Notes: generated by a model not told the origin, from the sequence alone. 64,000 bases of DNA from Mucilaginibacter sp. UBA5151 (GCA_002413785.1 DHXR01000004.1:9954-73953), one strand, 5' to 3'. Counted from the first letter of the stretch, positions 41,622 through 51,630 are shown. Numbers and translations: made by a program.

Positions 41622-41858
41622 TTAATTCTCCTTAAAAAAGTCTAATAAATCTTTGGGGGGTATTTCTAACGCTTTGGCAAGTTCGATAAGTGTAAGCAAC
41701 GTAATATTTATCTTACCAATTTCAAATCTTTGAATATCACCATAGTCAATATTGCAGCGAAGGGCCATTTTTCTAAAAGTCAGGTGTTTAGCTAATCTTA
41801 ATGCTTTAAGGTGCTTTCCAAATTGCATTAATACTTCTTTATCTAAATCGCTAACCAT
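41622..41858 (-). CDS. XRE-family transcriptional regulator
   Basis: 78 aa, essentially one Cro/CI-type helix-turn-helix: FGKHLKALRLAKHLTFRKMA, DYGDIQRFEIGKINITLLTLIELAKAL, then P-x-DLLDF. Divergent from the 78-aa gene at 41995. An inverted repeat (TTTCCTA...TAGGAAA) begins immediately at its start codon, consistent with autorepression. It may control the mob/RRM region. Confidence 0.88.
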   Translation of the reverse strand: MVSDLDKEVLMQFGKHLKALRLAKHLTFRKMALRCNIDYGDIQRFEIGKINITLLTLIELAKALEIPPKDLLDFFKEN

Positions 41859-41881
41859 TTTCCTATTGAAAGATTAGGAAA
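41859..41881. promoter_or_regulatory. Inverted repeat at the XRE start, operator candidate
   Basis: TTTCCTA (41859-41865) and TAGGAAA (41875-41881) are perfect complements around a 9-bp centre, directly upstream of the XRE start codon (41858). A Cro-type dimer bound here would block translation initiation signals or the promoter. A second hairpin, GTTGG...CCAAC, lies near 41909-41926. Confidence 0.5.
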
Positions 41882-41994
41882 GATGATATATAATTAAATT
41901 AAAAGTGTTGGTTAATAACCCAACAAACGATAACTTTGATTAATGTAGCAAGTAAACCAGCCTGTTAGCTTGCTTCGACATTATTAATTTCAAT

Positions 41995-42231
41995 ATGAAT
42001 GAAGGTCAATCACTTTTAGAAAAATTAGAAAAATTGTTTGGTGATGAACCATTCGATCCTGTTGAAGAAGAACTTTTCAAATGGTTTCTTTATGCCTATA
42101 CCGGTAAGGGAAGCAGCATAGAGGATTTGGACAAATTAAGTTTTGAATTGTTTAAAGATAAACTTACCGTGTTAATGGATGCTGTTTATCAGTGGCATCA
42201 GGAGGAAAAATTAAAACAACAATTATCATAA
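41995..42231 (+). CDS. Small acidic protein, 78 aa
   Basis: MNEGQSLLEKLEKLFGDEPFDPVEEELFKWF..., acidic and helical, divergent from the XRE gene over a 136-bp gap. No domain recognised. Its acidity and position opposite an XRE regulator are compatible with an anti-repressor, toxin-antitoxin partner or DNA mimic, but nothing decides between these. Confidence 0.6.
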   Translation: MNEGQSLLEKLEKLFGDEPFDPVEEELFKWFLYAYTGKGSSIEDLDKLSFELFKDKLTVLMDAVYQWHQEEKLKQQLS

Positions 42232-42315
42232 AAATTAGATTTGTAGCTATTTTGGATATTCAGGAAAACTATTCAAAAATTAAAATGGAAATTGGCGTAC
42301 TCAATTGAGAAAGAA

Positions 42316-42414
42316 ATGGAAAAGATAGCGATTAAGCAGCCTGTTGATAAAAAGCCATCAGAACAAAAGGAAGAAAAACTGGATCCGATGGACGGGCAAA
42401 GTATCAATTACTGA
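42316..42414 (+). CDS. Putative small protein, 32 aa
   Basis: MEKIAIKQPVDKKPSEQKEE...MDGQSINY, a Lys/Glu-rich frame following the 78-aa gene. It is short and low-complexity, so it could be chance. It ends 22 bp from the stop of the convergent DUF2779 gene. Confidence 0.25.
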   Translation: MEKIAIKQPVDKKPSEQKEEKLDPMDGQSINY

Positions 42415-42436
42415 TAATAATGTTTGCAATTTTATG

Positions 42437-44404
42437 TCAGTTATTTATCAAATAATCTTTCCATCCTTCGTATATCATAACCATTGCCAAAGTATCGAGT
42501 TCACAATACCGTAACAGAGCGTTATGGTAAAAACTTCGTTCATCAGACTGCATTTCACTGAATTGCATTTTTGCATAAGCCATCATAGCAGCACCACCAT
42601 CCCTTAATTCTTCTCCATTTTCCTCACATAGTGCATCAAGTTGTTCCGAATTTACTTCTTCAAAAACGGCGGGTAATGTTTTATAAGGGTTAATCCATTT
42701 GCCCTCATTATCTTTTAGCAGCCAGGTATGGTTTTTTAAATTCAGGCTGGTGGTAGCTTCGGTTCCATAACAAGCAGTAGAATATTTATTCTTTAAAAAA
42801 TCGGAAGATTCAATAACAGCAGGCAGTACAGATTTTATAGAATTTGAACCCTTCATCGATGGGTGATAAAATCCACCAATAACAAGTTGGTATAAATCCA
42901 CCATATCACGTTCACCGACATGGTTTTCTGCTTTACTATGTGTAATTGAACGAATAAAATCACAAAGTTCATTTTTATCAATCTCATTGCTTTCAAGTAA
43001 TTGAGAAAAAATCCCATTTAATATGGTATTCTCATGATTGTGATACCTGAAAATCGTTCCCTCATCTGTTTCCAAAGCATTCTTCAATGCCCTAATAAAT
43101 TCAAAATTAGGGAATACACCTACCTGATCATTTAGCCATTGGTTTTGATGATAAACCTTTCCATCTGCTTCTACTTTATGATGCGAAAATTGAAAAGCAA
43201 TTTGTTCGTAAGGTTTTCGGCCAGCGTACATTGGTATTGCCAGTGTGGTAGTTTCAAAATCAATAAAATGTAAAGGATAAATAAATGCGTTAAAAGCATC
43301 AGTTAGATACTCTTTATTGTAACAAGGAGCATTATCCCCGGAGAATGTTATTTTAATCTGCAATGTCCGGCGTTCCGTTGGGGAAAAACAATCGGTAGGT
43401 TTTATAATTTGAGGGGCATAATCTGATTCCTGATAATCATTTAAAAAATAATCTCTGCGGTTGATTAGTGGACTTATAATATCTTTTGAACCCAGGTTGC
43501 CCCTCCATAGTTCAAAAAGTAACGGTTGTAGTAGCTGTTGGTCAGTTATTCCCGTTTGTTCCTTCCAACATTCATTAAAACCTGATATAAATTGCACGTT
43601 ATCAGTGTGAAACTCGCATTTATTACAATGCTTTCCTATTCCAATGTTTCGTTTATGATTGTTTTTCAAATCAGAAGCCATACGGTCTGCAAAAGAAGAT
43701 AAGGTATATATTTCTTCTCCAAATTCAAATTGCTCCTCTTGCAATATGCCTATTTCACGGTTCACCAAAACTTTTCTTAAAATCTTCTCCCCAAGTTCTT
43801 CAACGGTTAAAAACTCCGGGGATTTTATTTTATACCGGCCATTTTCTTTTATTATTCTAAATTTTTGATTTAATCCATCAACAGTAGCGGCTTTGCTTTT
43901 ATCTGCAAGCATCAGGAAGCAGTCGATTGTAACGCCTGGGAAAGCTTGTTTAAGCACCATTTCCTGAAAAGCCACATCAGTTAAATAAGACCTCCAGTTG
44001 GAACTTATTTTACCTTTATTTGTAAGAAATGAATCTGCGTCCGGGTGAAATGATTTTGCTTTCACTTCAATTAGCTCAAGACAATTTCCGTTCTTTTTAA
44101 GGATATCTATTCTAACTAAAAAAGGGCCGGTTTGTATTGCAGCTTCAAAGAGTGTACAGCTTTCCAATTCGAGGAGGGCACTCGTTTTTTCTAATGCAGC
44201 CTGGTTAGTTACTTCATTCACTAATATGCCTTCCGGGTAATATGCTCTTGCTAAAGCACCAACCTGAAATCCGCCCTTAGCAAGTGCTTCAAGAAATGGA
44301 TCATCCAAATTTGAATTACCATACTTCTCGCTGTTTAGATGATAAAACAGCTTTGTTGGACATTCAATAGCTAACTGGAAACGAGATTTCGTTAAGTAAT
44401 ACAT
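42437..44404 (-). CDS. DUF2779 nuclease (Cas4/RecB-like domain plus DEDD-like exonuclease)
   Basis: 655 aa. The N-terminal PD-(D/E)XK domain has Cys15 in ECPTKLFY, LVRID (D100), LIEVKAKS (E113-V-K115) and a later cysteine pair GKHCNKCEFH (~258-267), consistent with an Fe-S-bound Cas4/AddB-like nuclease. DUF2779 follows, an RNase H-like exonuclease with FIDFETTTLAIP (~378) and later acidic residues (LCDFI..., YCELDTLAMV). Such proteins sit in defence neighbourhoods. No obvious partner is adjacent; McrC begins 234 bp upstream. Confidence 0.85.
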   Translation of the reverse strand: MYYLTKSRFQLAIECPTKLFYHLNSEKYGNSNLDDPFLEALAKGGFQVGALARAYYPEGILVNEVTNQAALEKTSALLELESCTLFEAAIQTGPFLVRIDILKKNGNCLELIEVKAKSFHPDADSFLTNKGKISSNWRSYLTDVAFQEMVLKQAFPGVTIDCFLMLADKSKAATVDGLNQKFRIIKENGRYKIKSPEFLTVEELGEKILRKVLVNREIGILQEEQFEFGEEIYTLSSFADRMASDLKNNHKRNIGIGKHCNKCEFHTDNVQFISGFNECWKEQTGITDQQLLQPLLFELWRGNLGSKDIISPLINRRDYFLNDYQESDYAPQIIKPTDCFSPTERRTLQIKITFSGDNAPCYNKEYLTDAFNAFIYPLHFIDFETTTLAIPMYAGRKPYEQIAFQFSHHKVEADGKVYHQNQWLNDQVGVFPNFEFIRALKNALETDEGTIFRYHNHENTILNGIFSQLLESNEIDKNELCDFIRSITHSKAENHVGERDMVDLYQLVIGGFYHPSMKGSNSIKSVLPAVIESSDFLKNKYSTACYGTEATTSLNLKNHTWLLKDNEGKWINPYKTLPAVFEEVNSEQLDALCEENGEELRDGGAAMMAYAKMQFSEMQSDERSFYHNALLRYCELDTLAMVMIYEGWKDYLINN

Positions 44405-44638
44405 TCGGGTTTATTGATGAAAGTAATAGAATTTAATAAACTAATTTAGGAATTATTTATAAAAGTTTGGACTATTCATCGCTCTTACTCATGCTGATTG
44501 TAGAATTGGTCGTAACTGGTAGGTTGTTGTAAACCTCCAAAATTATGACTGCTACTACAACATTTTCTGCCTCATCGGAATGGCCAATTTCCCGCGGAAA
44601 AGGTGGTCAGTTTCGAGTGGAATCGGATCGTTGTGATT
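44405..44638. mobile_element. Gap with IS21-like terminal relic
   Basis: The 234-bp gap between the DUF2779 and mcrC genes. At about 44571-44625 it contains ATCGGAATGGCCAATTT, GCGGAAAAGGTGGTCAG and TTTCGAGTGGAATCGG, the repeated GGTCA-TTT plus GGAAT pattern of Bacteroidota IS21-type ends, as at 1364-1540. No transposase. It marks a past insertion between the mobilization core and the restriction block. Confidence 0.4.
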
Positions 44639-46003
44639 TTAGAATAGATTAATAAGTTCGTTTAGTTTCGCTTTAAGCACAACTGGCAACTGGCCGAAAT
44701 TAGTCATTGACCAAAAGGGAACTTCAGCAGCAATGACATGAATCTCTGTACCGTCAAAAGCAGAACGTATTTTGAAGTGGTTCGGTTCTTTGCATGATTC
44801 CGCAACATTAGGATATAATAACAGCACGCATTTACAGCCGCGTCTCATTGCATAAGCCGCCATTTGATACATGTCTGCTTGTGATACTCCTTTTTTTGCC
44901 TCCGCAGTGAGGTCACCTTCGCGGAGCTTGTATTTTGTATCAATAATAATTTGTTGAGCTTCTTTGCTTTTCCTGGTGAGTAACATGTCATGTCTCATCT
45001 CGAATGCCTTGACGGGGTCCTCTACCAGGGCAAGACCACCTTTTTGAGGTTCGATTAACCAAGTGTCCCGAAATTCATTCTCTAAAAAACCTGCGATAAA
45101 GTCTTCGAAAATCGCCTCCATTGGCAGCAGTAAACTCCAATGCTCTTGGTCATATATCTGGTGATTATATAATTGCTGATCAAGAACCAAACGGCAGATA
45201 GCAATCGTGTGCCGGTAGTTTTCGAAGGCAGGATTCAGTCGAACTTGATCCAGGATTGCGCTTGTACAGGGTTCATCAGTCACATCATCGAGCAAGAAAA
45301 GAACGTCTTCTAATGTACGCCGGGTCTGTTGGAGTCGGCTCTTTTTTAAAAGGATTTGCGAAGCATATTTGATCGCCCGATTCAACTTATTGTCATAAAC
45401 CAACGGGACGTAGTCGCATTCCAATATGTGAGCATTTCCGTGACCCAGCCTACTATTGATATACCTGGAAAAGTTAATCCGTCCCCGTGGTATCGACATA
45501 GAGGCTTCCTCATCATGGTATAAAAGTAGCGGGGTTTCATTTAGTGTTCTCCAAAATTCATTCGCAAAAAGACTTATTATAAGGTCAGGAAGGTTGTCGC
45601 ATTCAAGATTATCTAAGTTCGAAGTGTTAACCGGCAAACGCCATTTCTCGGAGTAGGTTAACCACCAAAATAAATGATGTATAATTAGGCTACATGCCTG
45701 GTCGGTTAGATTGAGATTCCTGAATACCTTAGGGTAAATTTCAACATAAAGTTCTCCTTGTTGCACAAATCCAACAAAGTTCCGGGCGCGGGCTAAGTCA
45801 CCATCAAATGACAAGAAACGTTGCGACTGTGTCGCGTCAAGGCCTTCCGAATCGGAATTATTGACCGAGGTTAACATAGAGGCGTATTCTTGCCATATTG
45901 TTTCCAGGTAACCGTTTAGAACCTTTCGATCATTGACTTGGAATTGTACGCCGAACTCAAATATTTTCCGATTCCTGATCATTGATAGTCCTCCGTGTGA
46001 CAT
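44639..46003 (-). CDS. mcrC: McrC-like nuclease subunit
   Basis: 454 aa. The McrC family N-terminus (FEFGVQFQVNDRKVLNGYLE, GYVQ-like FVGFVQQGELYVEIYPKV) is followed by a C-terminal PD-(D/E)XK core: MRHDMLLTRK (~335) and IIIDTKYKL (~349). It cuts DNA when the McrB GTPase translocates after recognising modified sites. Its start lies inside the 3' end of mcrB (47-bp overlap if ATG 46003 is used; MIRNRK at 45982 is an alternative). Standard mcrB-mcrC order. Confidence 0.88.
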   Translation of the reverse strand: MSHGGLSMIRNRKIFEFGVQFQVNDRKVLNGYLETIWQEYASMLTSVNNSDSEGLDATQSQRFLSFDGDLARARNFVGFVQQGELYVEIYPKVFRNLNLTDQACSLIIHHLFWWLTYSEKWRLPVNTSNLDNLECDNLPDLIISLFANEFWRTLNETPLLLYHDEEASMSIPRGRINFSRYINSRLGHGNAHILECDYVPLVYDNKLNRAIKYASQILLKKSRLQQTRRTLEDVLFLLDDVTDEPCTSAILDQVRLNPAFENYRHTIAICRLVLDQQLYNHQIYDQEHWSLLLPMEAIFEDFIAGFLENEFRDTWLIEPQKGGLALVEDPVKAFEMRHDMLLTRKSKEAQQIIIDTKYKLREGDLTAEAKKGVSQADMYQMAAYAMRRGCKCVLLLYPNVAESCKEPNHFKIRSAFDGTEIHVIAAEVPFWSMTNFGQLPVVLKAKLNELINLF

Positions 46004-48416
46004 CCCACTTATATTTTGTTGTGTTGAACTTTACCTTGTAAGCTGTTTTTTCAAATGCAAGTTCAACCTCTTCTGAGCGGTTATTGAAATATTCGCTTAA
46101 CAACGGGATCACTTTTTTTATCAGAATCTGTTCAATCGAGTCTTTACTTAAGAAATAAGCATGACCAATCAGATAATCAGCAGAACGTTTCTTTTGATAA
46201 ATATACTCGTTTACTTGCTTCAACAAATCTACACGCTCCTGGGGTTGGTTATTCTTTAGTAAAACATCAGGATCAGGGTAATAACCGGCAAACTCAAAAC
46301 GTCTTCTAAGAGCAATGTCCAATAGTGCAATAGATTTATCGGCAGTATTCATAGTTCCGATGATAAAGAGGTTGGGAGGAATACAAAAATCTTTTTCACC
46401 GTTGGGGAGGGTTACTTTTAATTCGTTTTCCCTACCTAAACGCTTATCATCTTCCAGAAGCGTAATTAGCTCTCCAAATACCCTTGAAATATTGGCGCGG
46501 TTTATTTCGTCTATAATCAACACATACCGTTTAATAGTTGCCTTTGGTCCTTCATCCGTTTTGCGAATTTCCTGGATTGTTTTTACTATCGGTTGGTAGT
46601 AGATACCTAAGCCCGAATTGAACTCTCGCGTTCCTTCCACAATGGCTTGCAATGTACTAACGCTTAAAGTATGCATTGAGCTACCTTTTTCTTTTTCGAA
46701 ACGTATAGTTCCATTTTCTACTTCGGTAATATAAAACTGCTTGCCCGATGCCATTTTTACTGGTATCTTTTCATCCTTTTCCAGCGGTATTGTAAACTGT
46801 TCAAATGCATCACTGAAGGATTTGGTGACGCCCCGCTTTTGGCGAACTGCTAAATAGTTTTCTTTAGCGCGCTGAACTATTTGATAGAATATTCCTTTAT
46901 ACGGCCGAAATCGAAGTTCTTCAAAATCGGCATCAGGCCTTATGCCCACCATAAAGTCCTCATAGGTGTAGTTCTGATGGAAAGTCACAAACTCTACCTG
47001 CCCCTCATTTCTTAATATATCAAATCTCTTTTTATACTCGCCGTGATCATTTGTAGATTCACCATCTATGATCCTAACTGATTCATCAATCGTATGGTAG
47101 GTTTTCCCCGTGCCTGGAGGCCCGTATAGAATGCGGTTTAATGGTGGAAGTTCCTCTTCATCGATTGAGTACTCAGTCGTTTTTTGCTCGTCAAGGGCAA
47201 AGTATAAACCATTCCGTACAAAATCTTCTTTGTATTGCGGATATTGTTTGATGTAGGCACTTAAAATTTCTTTGAAAGGCAGCGTAGGAGAAAATGTATC
47301 CGGACGGAAAAGCGTTTTATATCCATCGAATGTATTAGGATTATAGTCCCAGGGTTCAGTTGCAATCCATTGAACCTCACGAGTATGTTTATAATCTGGT
47401 ACTGCGTCATTAAATTGATATTCACCACTAATTATCCCCACCCCCAGCAATCGGTAAACTCCACTGTTTGCAAAAATTATATCTCCTAAGTTCGCATCCT
47501 TGAAAAGCATCAGGTTCCAAGTTACATTTGACTTAGAATCTGGAGCCAGATTTAGCATCACGTTCAATTCCTGTAGTGAACTGACTAAAGAAAGATCAGT
47601 CCCCTGATCGGGAGAATCAATTGATATAGTGTTCGTATCCAAATCGTTCTGCCAGCGGACTGCCTGGGGACCGGGAGAGTATTTGTAAAATTTGCGTTCA
47701 ACATTTTCAACTACTTGCTCGGCTGCATTATAGTCGCAGAAAAAAGTGTCATATAACTGCCATATAGCAAGTTCATCAGCAGTAAAATCTTTAGGAACTT
47801 TGGCAGATATAATTTGTTTTAAAGTATTGTCTTTCCTTTTTCTTCCCCCTCCCCTTTGCTTTGTATTATCTCTGAAATATCCAATAACTTCAGGATCAAA
47901 TAAGTCAACATCCGAAATTTTCCATTGACCGTCGGACTTATATAATTGTATGTCTCTTGTAATTTGATCGGACTTTTTGTTGACCAATTTGATTAAACGA
48001 AAGTTTGCTTCGTCCTGATAGCTGGCATCAGTAAGCAATGTTTCCTCAGTTAATAGCGGATCAAAGTCAATCTGAAAAAACGCCTTTTTGAAAGGTCTCT
48101 TAATGGTAAATACTATTAGATCAAGATTTACCTTGAAGTATTTGAAAGCTGCCAACCAAGCGCCATTCATTCCCTCTATTGCAAGCTTGACTACAGTAAA
48201 GTAAAGGTTCTGACCGTCCGCACCCCAATGGTCTGCCCGCCATAGGTGCACTTTGCTATTTGCAATCATGAAGACATAAACAGGTTCGAGGTTGAAGTCT
48301 TCAATTTGATTCAGGTCCCCAAAGTAACTTGTTCCCTTGGGTGCGGAATAATAAGCTTCATTAAGCTGGTCCTTGGGAGGTTGATTAATGTTGATACGTC
48401 CGAAAAATAATTTCAT
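45957..48416 (-). CDS. mcrB: McrB-like AAA+ GTPase with N-terminal specificity domain
   Basis: 819 aa using ATG 48416 (MKLFFGRININ); a longer frame from 48491 adds 25 residues without domain support. The AAA+ core has GPPGTGKTYHT (~429), LIIDEINRANISRVFGEL (~630), NLFIIGTMNTADKSIALLD (the McrB NTxD signature region) and ALRRRFEF. The N-terminal ~400 residues should read modified DNA. It partners McrC in type IV modification-dependent restriction, relevant here because the same island carries a type III methyltransferase. Confidence 0.9.
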   Translation of the reverse strand: MKLFFGRININQPPKDQLNEAYYSAPKGTSYFGDLNQIEDFNLEPVYVFMIANSKVHLWRADHWGADGQNLYFTVVKLAIEGMNGAWLAAFKYFKVNLDLIVFTIKRPFKKAFFQIDFDPLLTEETLLTDASYQDEANFRLIKLVNKKSDQITRDIQLYKSDGQWKISDVDLFDPEVIGYFRDNTKQRGGGRKRKDNTLKQIISAKVPKDFTADELAIWQLYDTFFCDYNAAEQVVENVERKFYKYSPGPQAVRWQNDLDTNTISIDSPDQGTDLSLVSSLQELNVMLNLAPDSKSNVTWNLMLFKDANLGDIIFANSGVYRLLGVGIISGEYQFNDAVPDYKHTREVQWIATEPWDYNPNTFDGYKTLFRPDTFSPTLPFKEILSAYIKQYPQYKEDFVRNGLYFALDEQKTTEYSIDEEELPPLNRILYGPPGTGKTYHTIDESVRIIDGESTNDHGEYKKRFDILRNEGQVEFVTFHQNYTYEDFMVGIRPDADFEELRFRPYKGIFYQIVQRAKENYLAVRQKRGVTKSFSDAFEQFTIPLEKDEKIPVKMASGKQFYITEVENGTIRFEKEKGSSMHTLSVSTLQAIVEGTREFNSGLGIYYQPIVKTIQEIRKTDEGPKATIKRYVLIIDEINRANISRVFGELITLLEDDKRLGRENELKVTLPNGEKDFCIPPNLFIIGTMNTADKSIALLDIALRRRFEFAGYYPDPDVLLKNNQPQERVDLLKQVNEYIYQKKRSADYLIGHAYFLSKDSIEQILIKKVIPLLSEYFNNRSEEVELAFEKTAYKVKFNTTKYKWDVTRRTINDQESENI

Positions 48417-48529
48417 CTTGAGTATTAAGTTTATTGGTGGAAGGTTGATAAAGTTAGTTACTTGATTGATTATTATTGTCGTTTTTGACAATAGCGTTTG
48501 TATACGCTTAAATAATTAACGGATTATAA

Positions 48530-48557
48530 TTAATATTCACTTCATGATTAATATTCA
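48530..48557. repeat. Short direct repeat at the res stop
   Basis: ATTAATATTCAC occurs at about 48530-48541 and again at 48546-48557, a 16-bp period. The second copy includes the Res stop codon. The pair may be a footprint of a small insertion or duplication at the junction between McrBC and the type III locus, or a weak regulatory site upstream of mcrB. Confidence 0.35.
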
Positions 48558-51500
48558 CGATCCCACCTTTGCCATCGCCTTATTTACAAAATCTTCAATA
48601 TTGGTAACATGCTCCAGTGCAATATTGCTACCGGTTTTATTCGCCAGCTCTTCAAAATGCTTTTTACCACATTCAATTTTACCCTGTTCTGCTGGGCGCA
48701 AAAAGTCATAGCCCATAGATCCTTTGCTTTCAACTACAAAAAATAACTTTTCCACACCTTCAAGTTCGAACAACACGGCCCAATCGGGATTATAGGTACC
48801 AAGTGGGGTGTCAATTTTAAACCAGGCCGGTAGTTTGGCATATACTTTTACATTAGAATTTCGTTCGAACTCCTTTGCCAAATCCGATTCAATGCCGCTG
48901 TCATAAACCACATATTCATAAGGCGACCTTTTTGACGCGATCATATTGCTTTTTAGGTACCCCGTTAACTCTTCATTTTCAAAAAGCTCCTGACTGTAAA
49001 TATCATGGTCGCCAATTTTGGTATAAACAATGCCGTCAACAATGTGCAGGCGCATCTGCTCATTGATAATATCCATACACCCTTCAATAAATTTCTGTGG
49101 GTTTATTTTAAAGTACCGCAGATTTGTGCAGCCCCTTAATATCTCAACTATTGATTTGCGGGTTAACTGGGTTTCATTCTGCAAATAAGTCACAATATCA
49201 GGTAGCACATCTACTTCCTGGTTTACTATGCCATACTCCACAATCGGGTCATTCAAAACATCAATGCCACCTTGTGTAATGGATAGGCTTGCTTTCTCAT
49301 AAACTAATTTACCGCGACTTACTACTACCCGATTGCTGATCTGCTGCTGACAAGCGGCTATTAGTTTGTGTGAATCAAAATCAACAGCATAGGTGGTTTT
49401 GTATTTTATTTTATCCCAAAGCTCCTTAAATTCAGGACTTAGCAATACCGCTTTGTTTACTTTTATGGTCTGCTTATCTTCGTTACGCTTAATTTCAAGC
49501 TTACCGGCCGTTTGTGTCAACACGTTAGTGACCTGTACCTTAACATGCTCTTCCAGATGCTCAGGAAGCGTTAAATTTCCGGTACGCAAATCGTCTTTCA
49601 ATAAATCCTGTACCTTGCCATGTGGGTTAATATACCCCTTCAGCATTAAGTAATCAAAAAGGATCGCTGAGTTCTCCTGACCAAAAAATACGGGATCAGT
49701 TCCTTCCATCGCTACAATAATGTTATTAAAGCTATGCACCTGTAATAAACCAAAAACAATACCGGTCTCCTTTTCAAAATCCTTTTGCAGGTTATCTACA
49801 AAACTTTCGTACGATTCACTGGCCATTACTGTAAGGGTATTTACATCAAAGCCCCTCACCCGTACACCATCCTGGTTAACAGCAAGACGCAACCCGCGAC
49901 CAATTTCTTGTCTGCGCCGTATTTCTGATGCCCCGGCTTCTTTTAGCGTACAGATCTGGAATACATTCGGGTTATCCCAACCTTCTTTTAAGGCCGAATG
50001 AGAAAAAATGAACTTTACCTTTTTTAAATTGTTAATCCCATCATAAAACAAAAGAAGAGTTTCCTTTTCACGCATTATAAGATTATACGTGCCTTCATCT
50101 GCAGCTACAGTACCCGATGTATCCTTAAAGTATTCAAACTTTACCTTTTTGTCACTTGCCTTAGCTTTTTTATCAATGGAAAAATATCCGTTATGCGTAA
50201 CGGATGCTTCTGAATCAAGGTCGGTGATTTCACTAAATAACGTGTGATATTTGTTTAGCTTGATCAGCTTTTTATATTCCTCTTCAAAAATATTGGCATA
50301 GTCTCCATTCTGCATATTGCCATCATCATCATAAATCCGATAGTGTTTCACCGCATCAATAAAAAACAGGCTCAGTACCTTGATCCCTATAGGATTTAGT
50401 TTTAACTCCTTATCCAGGTGTTCCTGTATGGTTTTGCGGATCATCATCCGCTTTATTAAAATTTCATCAACAGCGCCAACGGTTTCACCTAATTTCAATA
50501 CTGTTCCATTAATAAATTCAACATACTCATTCCCCTCTTCAGTATAAATATCATTTACCTGGAAGCCGTCGTATTCCTGTATGTGGGTGCTTTGCAACAG
50601 ATCCTGGGGCTTTTTAATCTCTATAATTTTTCTTGCCCTGGAGCCGTTGTGTAATACATCAACCTCAACTTTTGCGGAGATCCCTTTTTTATTTTGAACT
50701 GAGATCAGCTTGATATAGGCCCCGTTGCTGGCAGCACCTTCAACCTTTACCGAGGCTACTTCTATTTGCTTTACTAATTGTTTGTTATAGGCATCAATCG
50801 CGTCCAGCTTATACATCTGGTTAAGTTTCTCCTTATGGGTGGCCGAATACCGCAGAATAGTCATCGGATTTAAACCCTTTACTGCTTTTTTTGCAAGAGG
50901 TGTACTTATGGTTGATTGTGGTTCATCAATAATAACAATTGGCCGGGTGTCCTGGATCAACTGCAGGGGCTTATAGCCTAATTTGTCATTATACCGGTGA
51001 ATAATGTTCGCGGTTTTCTTTTCATCTTTCTCATCCTCAAAGCTTTTACGGAAGGCATCAATGTTGATGACCATGATTTGTAGCTGGGGATTAGTCGCAA
51101 AATCACGTATATCAACTAATTGCGTACTATCGTAAATAAAATACTTGTAGTCAATGTTATTGTAATGCTCCTTAAAATGGGTTTCGGTGATCTGCAAGCT
51201 CTTATAAACGCCTTCTTTTATCGGGATGGAAGGCACAACAATAATGAACTTGGTAAAACCATATTGCCTGTTCATTTCCATTATAGTACGCAGGTAAACA
51301 TAAGTTTTACCTGTACCGGTTTCCATCTCTATTGAAAAATCAAGATGTTTAATATCAACTTCCTGTTTAACCGAGGGTTTTAAGCCATTACGCAATTGAA
51401 GCTTTTGCACATTATCCAATATCTGCCCTTCAGTAAGCTGCATTTTATTGGCATAACCAATCTGGTTAAACTCCATGGTTTTTTGCTGCGCGAGGTATGC

Positions 51501-51614
51501 CGGTGAGTAAACAGTAAAGTTGCTGGTACAGGTTTCCTGCCCCTTAAATATATCAGCAATTGCATTTATGGCATCATGCTGATAATCCAGTTCACTTTCA
51601 AATTTTATTTGCAT
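48555..51614 (-). CDS. res: Type III restriction enzyme Res subunit
   Basis: 1019 aa. Helicase motor with Walker A METGTGKT (97-104), motif II IIDEPQ (~226), RYSATHKEKL, and later GLRLAVNQDG. The C-terminal nuclease has YNPDWAVLFEL (~936) and FFVVESKGS (E-S-K, ~960), the expected PD-(D/E)XK site. It translocates on DNA and cuts near unmethylated type III sites. It follows mod by 16 bp. Confidence 0.95.
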   Translation of the reverse strand: MQIKFESELDYQHDAINAIADIFKGQETCTSNFTVYSPAYLAQQKTMEFNQIGYANKMQLTEGQILDNVQKLQLRNGLKPSVKQEVDIKHLDFSIEMETGTGKTYVYLRTIMEMNRQYGFTKFIIVVPSIPIKEGVYKSLQITETHFKEHYNNIDYKYFIYDSTQLVDIRDFATNPQLQIMVINIDAFRKSFEDEKDEKKTANIIHRYNDKLGYKPLQLIQDTRPIVIIDEPQSTISTPLAKKAVKGLNPMTILRYSATHKEKLNQMYKLDAIDAYNKQLVKQIEVASVKVEGAASNGAYIKLISVQNKKGISAKVEVDVLHNGSRARKIIEIKKPQDLLQSTHIQEYDGFQVNDIYTEEGNEYVEFINGTVLKLGETVGAVDEILIKRMMIRKTIQEHLDKELKLNPIGIKVLSLFFIDAVKHYRIYDDDGNMQNGDYANIFEEEYKKLIKLNKYHTLFSEITDLDSEASVTHNGYFSIDKKAKASDKKVKFEYFKDTSGTVAADEGTYNLIMREKETLLLFYDGINNLKKVKFIFSHSALKEGWDNPNVFQICTLKEAGASEIRRRQEIGRGLRLAVNQDGVRVRGFDVNTLTVMASESYESFVDNLQKDFEKETGIVFGLLQVHSFNNIIVAMEGTDPVFFGQENSAILFDYLMLKGYINPHGKVQDLLKDDLRTGNLTLPEHLEEHVKVQVTNVLTQTAGKLEIKRNEDKQTIKVNKAVLLSPEFKELWDKIKYKTTYAVDFDSHKLIAACQQQISNRVVVSRGKLVYEKASLSITQGGIDVLNDPIVEYGIVNQEVDVLPDIVTYLQNETQLTRKSIVEILRGCTNLRYFKINPQKFIEGCMDIINEQMRLHIVDGIVYTKIGDHDIYSQELFENEELTGYLKSNMIASKRSPYEYVVYDSGIESDLAKEFERNSNVKVYAKLPAWFKIDTPLGTYNPDWAVLFELEGVEKLFFVVESKGSMGYDFLRPAEQGKIECGKKHFEELANKTGSNIALEHVTNIEDFVNKAMAKVGS

Positions 51615-51630
51615 GGATGTTGGCTGCTGT

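Noticed and set aside
48417..48491. 25-residue N-terminal extension of McrB
   Set aside because: The extension is AT-rich and hydrophobic without domain support; MKLFFGRI at 48416 is the more natural start.
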